From assembly GCA_945613785.1 (NCBI GenBank), contig CALZAJ010000062.1, forward strand, positions 1-8,583: a stretch of DNA of 8,583 bases, read 5' to 3'. The notes under the pieces are model-generated. The model made no database searches. It was not told the DNA's origin and saw nothing but the letters and a program-made list of their open reading frames with translations. The position numbers and the translations under genes were made by a program. This document shows, piece by piece, positions 4,540 through 8,583 of the stretch. This DNA comes from an uncultured Verrucomicrobiota bacterium (GTDB lineage Bacteria > Verrucomicrobiota > Kiritimatiellia > RFP12 > UBA1067). Each line of letters begins with the position of its first letter. Position 1 is the first letter of the stretch.

Positions 4540-5613
4540 TTAGGGCTGCTCGGGGAGAAGGTTGAAATCATCCGTCAGACCCTGAACCGCGCAGGTGGTG
4601 AGATCAATGACGCTTTCGACATCCTTGAGATCCAACACCTCGACCGGAGAGTGCATATAACGAAGCGGAACGGCAATCTGAGCAACGGCCGTACCGCCGC
4701 GCTCCATCTTCATCGCCCAGCCATTATTGCCGGCCCCCTTCGGCACGGCCCGTTCCTGGACGGCAATCTGATGGTCGGCTGCTGTCTTGCGCATGTGCGC
4801 GAGAAGTCCCTTGTGGTAGATGGGACCGACCGCAAGGGCCGCGCCCTTTCCCAGCTGCTGATCGCCCGAGACCTTGATGTCATCACCCGTCGGGGCGACG
4901 GCAAACCCGACGTCACAGCTGATGCCGATCGTGGGATGGACCGCATAGCTCGCGAGACGCCCGCCCACAAGCCCGATCTCCTCACAGACGCTGGAGACAT
5001 AATGAACATTTACCGACGGCTTCTGCGCGGCCGTCGCGAGACGAATGAAGGCCTCGCACATCGCAAAGGTTCCAATCCGGTCATCGAAACCGCGTCCCGA
5101 GACGCGGGTGCCCGCGAGCGGACGAAACCCCGAATCGACAACCGCCGAATCACCCACCGAGACGAGAGCCTCGGCCTCGGCCTTGGAGGATGCGCCGATG
5201 TCGCACGGCAGATTGCGAAGATCGTCCGGCAAGCCCTTCTCGCCCTTCGCCAGGTGCGGCGGACGCGCCCCGACAACGCCGTTGACAGGTCCGTTCTTCG
5301 TCAGGATCGTCAGACGCTCGGCCGCGGTGAGCGGTACGACGATGCCGCCCAATGCCTGCAGATAGACGTAGCCGCGATCATCGATGTAAGAGACGATGTA
5401 GCCGATCTCATCCCCATGGCCCTCGATCATCACCGTCGTCTTCGCGCCGACGTCCAGGACCGCATGGAGATTGCCATGGAGGTCGATTGTCGGCTGAAGA
5501 CCGGTCTTCGCCTTGATACGGCGACCCAGCAACAGCGCGCCGGCAGACTCCGAACCGGTCGGAGTCGGGGTCTCGATCAGCGTCTTGAGAAACTCGATCT
5601 GCTCAGAGGTCAT
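4540..5613 (-). CDS. M42-family metallo-aminopeptidase
   Basis: 357 residues, typical length for M42 (TET/glutamyl aminopeptidase-like) enzymes, which remove N-terminal residues from peptides in the cytoplasm as large oligomers with two metal ions. Metal and catalytic residues are visible: His66 and Asp68 in EGHGDEIG, the bridging Asp in GFDDRIG (177-181), the catalytic Glu pair 211-212 in VCEEIGLVGG, Asp234 in SCDVGF, and His321 in RYMHSPVEV. There is no signal peptide. The start is ATG 5613 (MTSEQIEFLKTLIETPTPTG), 4 nt after the previous stop codon. The ribosome site is poor, so it probably depends on translational coupling. It is the last gene of the lacZ operon. Substrate specificity cannot be read from the sequence. 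Confidence 0.93.
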   Translation of the reverse strand: MTSEQIEFLKTLIETPTPTGSESAGALLLGRRIKAKTGLQPTIDLHGNLHAVLDVGAKTTVMIEGHGDEIGYIVSYIDDRGYVYLQALGGIVVPLTAAERLTILTKNGPVNGVVGARPPHLAKGEKGLPDDLRNLPCDIGASSKAEAEALVSVGDSAVVDSGFRPLAGTRVSGRGFDDRIGTFAMCEAFIRLATAAQKPSVNVHYVSSVCEEIGLVGGRLASYAVHPTIGISCDVGFAVAPTGDDIKVSGDQQLGKGAALAVGPIYHKGLLAHMRKTAADHQIAVQERAVPKGAGNNGWAMKMERGGTAVAQIAVPLRYMHSPVEVLDLKDVESVIDLTTCAVQGLTDDFNLLPEQP

Positions 5614-5617
5614 GGCA

Positions 5618-5959
5618 TCAATCCGCAATCTGGATGGAGATCTTGCCCGCGGGACGAGCCTTCTGCTCGACCGAGCTACGGACATCGCTCGGAAGAATGC
5701 ACCAAAGCGCGACGCCGATCACCGCGAAGAGCAAGAGGACGATCACCCAATTCAGAAGCGTCCCCGAGGGTTCCTTCTTCTCCTTCTTGGACTTCTTCTT
5801 GTTCTTGCCCTTCTTGTCCGAAACCGCGCCCTCGATCACGTTGAGCGGCGTAATGCCGCGCTTACGCAGTTCGGAAAAGACCACGCCGCGGTTTTCGCCG
5901 TCAAGCTCGAGGGCCTGCGGCTTGCCTTCCTTGTCCCGATAGGTTACCGTCCACTTCAT
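5618..5959 (-). CDS. Small single-pass membrane protein with a GspF-N-like head
   Basis: 113 residues. The head, residues 1-44, reads MKWTVTYRDKEGKPQALELD and ends with VFSELRKRGITPLNVIEG. Its pattern (two strands, a helix, then RGITPLNV) resembles the short N-terminal motif of type II secretion/type IV pilus GspF/PilC proteins and of small proteins in Verrucomicrobia-like genomes. A very basic linker follows (49-62, mostly Lys), then one membrane span at about 68-89, then a short polar tail. The basic linker before the span suggests a cytoplasmic head. The start ATG has a perfect AGGAGG 6 nt upstream and lies 3 nt after the lacZ stop. Its function is unknown; it may be an adaptor or scaffold. 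Confidence 0.8.
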   Translation of the reverse strand: MKWTVTYRDKEGKPQALELDGENRGVVFSELRKRGITPLNVIEGAVSDKKGKNKKKSKKEKKEPSGTLLNWVIVLLLFAVIGVALWCILPSDVRSSVEQKARPAGKISIQIAD

Positions 5960-5962
5960 GAA

Positions 5963-8583
5963 TTACCTCCTGGCAGGTTCGATCGTCATCGACCACTCGA
6001 CCGGCGCGCTCGGATCGAAAAGATACTTCTTCATCGGCCACGGACCGCAGCTGGCGCCGCCGAGACCTGTCTGACGCACGTCGAGATTGAGGATGATCTC
6101 CTCGCGCGGCACGAGCGGCGCACGGAAACGGCGCTGGCCGTTCACATGGCGCGAGAACTCGAGATCCTCCCGGCCGTAGTGCAGGGCCTGCATGAACATC
6201 GGCTCGGACGCGCTGAAGCGCACGCCCTTGCCGAACTTGTCGGTGAACTCCACCCAGCGGACGTCGCTCTTGCCGCCGTTGTCCTGCGGACGCACATACT
6301 CCTGGAACTGGTCCCTGACCGTCGAGGTGTAGAGCCCGACGAAGCTCGCCGTATTGCGGTCGATGTAGTTCTCCCACGGACCGCGTCCGTAATAGCGCAT
6401 CTGCTCGAGTGACGGCGGCAGGTGCATCGTGAGGCCGAGGCGCGGAATCGCCACTGGCATCTTTCCGTACGGCGTCACCTTGTTCTTCAGCGTCACCGAA
6501 CCGTCCGCATTGAAGCAGTAGGTGCACGCATGCGTGAAGCCGCAGCCCTTCGAGCCCGTCACATCGACCGTCACCGTCACCTCGTTCTCGCCGACGCGGA
6601 TCTTGCCGGGATGATAGCTCAGCTGGGTGAGGCCCGAGAAGAGACAGCCCTTCGCACGATTTTCGCTCCACGTGTTGCCCTGGAACATCCAGCGGTCGTT
6701 GTCCGTCATCGCGCGCATGCAGGTGAGCTGAGGACCGACCGTCACGCCCGGAATCGGCTGGTCGAAGACGCACACCCCGCGGACGAAGAGCGCGTGAAGC
6801 GCGCCCGTCGCGCGATCGAAGATCGCCGTCGTACGCGCCCGCTCGACCGTCACCTGATCTTCCGTCTCCTCCACGCCCATCTTCGGCGCCAACACGACGT
6901 CCTTCTTCTCGGACGCCTCGGCCGGCTCCTCGGGAACGCTCACCGTCAGCGCGACCTGGTTGCGCGACACGACCCAGCCGGCCTTCGCCCACGGACGATC
7001 AACCTTCTCCGTGAACGTCACATTGACGAAATGCTCCTTCTTCGCATCGAGCGTCGCGAGAATGGACGAAAGGCCCGAGAGCTCGAGCGGTCCGCGCGCC
7101 AGCGGCGCAAGCTTCGGCATCTCGATCTCACCCGAACCGACTTCGACGCCGTCCTCGACCAGCGACCACGTGCCGGCATACTCGTCGGAATCCGTGAAGC
7201 AGAAACGGTTCCAGAGCTCAAAGCCCTCATCCGCCTTCGTGACGACGAGGTTACGGTAGACATGGCCGACCTCGATCAGCTTCGGACTGACACGACGAAA
7301 CGGATCGACGACGCCGTTCACGCAGAACGGTCCGTCATTCGGACTCTCGTCGAAATCGCCGCCGTACGCCAGGAAGCGCTCCTGCTGGCCGGTCTTGAGG
7401 TCCATGCGGCCGGTGTACTTCCACACCGCCTGGTCGACCCAGTCCCAGATGCAGCCGCCGATGAGCGACGGGTGCGCGTAGATCGCATCCCAGTACTCCT
7501 GGAAGTTGCCGAGCGCATTGCCCATCGCATGCGCATATTCGCACATGAAGAGCGGCTTGCCCGCGCTGTTCGAGGAGGCCGCGAAGCCGTCGCCGTCGGA
7601 CTCGCCCTTCATCGTGGCCTTGGACGACTTCTCGTCGCCCAGCTTGCCGCGCTGCTCGACCCACTCGACCGACGGATACATCGTCGAGTCGACGTCGGCA
7701 TCCACGTTTCCGCGCTCCCAGTGGATGATGCGCGTGGGGTCGATCTCCCGGACCTTCGCCATCGCATGACGGAAGCAGTCGCCGTGTCCCGTCTCGTTGC
7801 CCATCGACCAGAAGACGATCGAGGGATGGTTGCGGTAGAACAGGACCTGACGTTCGTTGCGCTCGACGATCGTATGATCCCACTCGGGGAAAAGCCCGAG
7901 GCCCTTGTCGCCGTAACCGGGCTCGTGGCCTTCGACGTTCGCCTCTGCGACGACGTAGAGACCCAGACGGTCGCAGAGGTCGTACCAGAGATGATGGTCG
8001 GGATAGTGGCAGGTGCGGACCGTGTTGACGTTGTACTTCTTCATCAGCAGGATGTCGTCCATCATGTCCTTGAGGGACACCGTACGGCCGTTGTCGACGT
8101 TCGTCTCATGACGGTTCACGCCCTTCATCTTGACCGGCTGGCCGTTGACGAGCATCACGCCGTTGACGATCTTCTGCTCCTTCACGCCGAAACGCTTCGT
8201 CCGAATGTCCTCGCCCGCGGTGATGACGAGCGTGTAGAGATTCGGCTTCTCGGCGCTCCAGAGCTTCACGCCCTTGAGCTCGGCCTTCGCGGTCATCGTC
8301 TCGCCCGCGACGGCGAACGCACCGAACTCGGCGATCTTCTGCCGCCCGTCGAAGATCTCGGCCTTTGGCGCCTTGACCGATCCGTAGGTCGAAAGCGTCA
8401 GCGAAACCGTCGCGTTCTCGTACTTCCCGTCGAGCATCGGCGTGACCGCGAAATCGCGGATGCCGCTCTTCGGACGCGACCAGAGCGTCACGTCACGGAA
8501 GATGCCAGAGAAGCGGAACATGTCCTGGTCCTCGAGATAGCTGCCGTCGCACCAGCGGAAGACCTGGACCGCGAGGAGGTTGT
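5963..8583 (-). CDS. lacZ: Beta-galactosidase, LacZ-type glycoside hydrolase family 2 (N-terminus beyond window)
   Basis: 872 complete codons are visible to TAA 5963. The frame continues past the window edge (NLLAVQVFRWCDGSYLEDQD precedes Met 8521), so about 150-180 N-terminal residues, including most of the sugar-binding domain, are missing and Met 8521 is not the start. It hydrolyses beta-galactosides by a retaining mechanism. Domains in order are the end of the jelly-roll (SGIFRDVTLW), an Ig-like domain, and the TIM barrel with GVNRHETN and TCHYPDHHLWY. The barrel carries the acid/base Glu in SMGNETGHG (codon 7793-7795) and the nucleophile Glu in FMCEYAHAMGN (codon 7538-7540). A second Ig-like domain and the small-chain-type beta-sandwich (RYYGRGPWENYIDRN) follow. 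The segment before the nucleophile, around KLGDEKSSKATMKGESDGDG, is longer than in the E. coli enzyme. Cellular location is unknown because the N-terminus is missing. Confidence 0.95.
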   Translation of the reverse strand, partial: NLLAVQVFRWCDGSYLEDQDMFRFSGIFRDVTLWSRPKSGIRDFAVTPMLDGKYENATVSLTLSTYGSVKAPKAEIFDGRQKIAEFGAFAVAGETMTAKAELKGVKLWSAEKPNLYTLVITAGEDIRTKRFGVKEQKIVNGVMLVNGQPVKMKGVNRHETNVDNGRTVSLKDMMDDILLMKKYNVNTVRTCHYPDHHLWYDLCDRLGLYVVAEANVEGHEPGYGDKGLGLFPEWDHTIVERNERQVLFYRNHPSIVFWSMGNETGHGDCFRHAMAKVREIDPTRIIHWERGNVDADVDSTMYPSVEWVEQRGKLGDEKSSKATMKGESDGDGFAASSNSAGKPLFMCEYAHAMGNALGNFQEYWDAIYAHPSLIGGCIWDWVDQAVWKYTGRMDLKTGQQERFLAYGGDFDESPNDGPFCVNGVVDPFRRVSPKLIEVGHVYRNLVVTKADEGFELWNRFCFTDSDEYAGTWSLVEDGVEVGSGEIEMPKLAPLARGPLELSGLSSILATLDAKKEHFVNVTFTEKVDRPWAKAGWVVSRNQVALTVSVPEEPAEASEKKDVVLAPKMGVEETEDQVTVERARTTAIFDRATGALHALFVRGVCVFDQPIPGVTVGPQLTCMRAMTDNDRWMFQGNTWSENRAKGCLFSGLTQLSYHPGKIRVGENEVTVTVDVTGSKGCGFTHACTYCFNADGSVTLKNKVTPYGKMPVAIPRLGLTMHLPPSLEQMRYYGRGPWENYIDRNTASFVGLYTSTVRDQFQEYVRPQDNGGKSDVRWVEFTDKFGKGVRFSASEPMFMQALHYGREDLEFSRHVNGQRRFRAPLVPREEIILNLDVRQTGLGGASCGPWPMKKYLFDPSAPVEWSMTIEPARR
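5966..5971 (-). promoter_or_regulatory. Ribosome binding site for the 113-residue membrane protein
   Basis: AGGAGG on the minus strand sits at the very end of lacZ, 6 nt before ATG 5959. It fixes that start codon and shows that the two genes are translated from one mRNA. Confidence 0.8.

Noticed and set aside
4280..4540. Hairpin-rich gap as a structured RNA gene or riboswitch
   Set aside because: The stems are separate and short, with no match to any riboswitch or known RNA that I recognise; terminator and repeat explanations are enough.
4516..5844. A 442-codon open frame on the plus strand
   Set aside because: Antisense to the M42 peptidase and the small membrane protein; Arg/Asp-rich with no recognisable domain and no ribosome site of note.
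5513..6412. A 299-codon open frame on the plus strand
   Set aside because: Antisense to the peptidase start, the membrane protein and the lacZ end, all of which have strong family or ribosome-site support.
5901..6992. A 363-codon minus-strand frame inside lacZ
   Set aside because: Out-of-frame shadow of lacZ; very Arg/Gly/Asp-rich and without domain signal.
1..8583. CRISPR array, tRNA, rRNA or intact transposase
   Set aside because: No regularly spaced repeats, no tRNA or rRNA signature and no transposase reading frame were seen on either strand.

Overview
All credible genes in this window lie on the minus strand, so the genes are read from high to low coordinates. The DNA is GC-rich in genes and AT-rich in the two main intergenic gaps. 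Short spacings, ATGA/TTGA overlaps and Shine-Dalgarno sites show compact bacterial operons. The style of several proteins (a GspF-N-like small membrane protein, a kinase N-lobe next to sigma-like HTH sequence, LacZ-type GH2, M42 peptidase) recalls the Verrucomicrobiota/Lentisphaerota (Kiritimatiellia-like) gut lineages. That placement is inference from memory of protein style, not a search.

Layout, in transcription order. (1) Positions 8583 to 4540: a LacZ-family beta-galactosidase (its start is outside the window), a 113-residue single-pass membrane protein with a GspF-N-like head, and an M42 metallo-aminopeptidase. They are separated by only 3 and 4 nt and end at a hairpin terminator near 4450-4469. 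(2) Positions 4540 to 4125: a 415-bp gap holding several hairpins, a REP-like palindromic patch (4294-4326) and the gdhA promoter, whose -10 is flanked by an 8-bp inverted repeat. (3) Positions 4124 to 2757: gdhA, a hexameric-type glutamate dehydrogenase with an unusual 8-residue Pro/His insertion, followed by a strong GNRA-loop terminator at 2703-2730. (4) Positions 2702 to 2460: a gap without a confident gene. (5) Positions 2439 to below 1: a tightly packed string comprising a 97-residue kinase-N-lobe/HTH chimera, a membrane-anchored acidic protein, rfbC, a 61-residue DUF4422 remnant, a 26-codon ORF, and a partial SAM-dependent methyltransferase.

The unusual part is the 5th segment. At least two ORFs there look like in-frame internal deletions or fusions of larger genes that kept their start, stop and translational coupling. 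They sit between two nearly identical extended -10 promoters (TGATATAATTG) placed almost on top of start codons, which implies leaderless or very short-leader mRNAs. A G-rich repeat, GGGGGTGTKKGGG on the plus strand, occurs in-frame at a loop in both gdhA and the methyltransferase. I see no CRISPR array, tRNA, rRNA or intact transposase, and no complete new defence or biosynthetic system.
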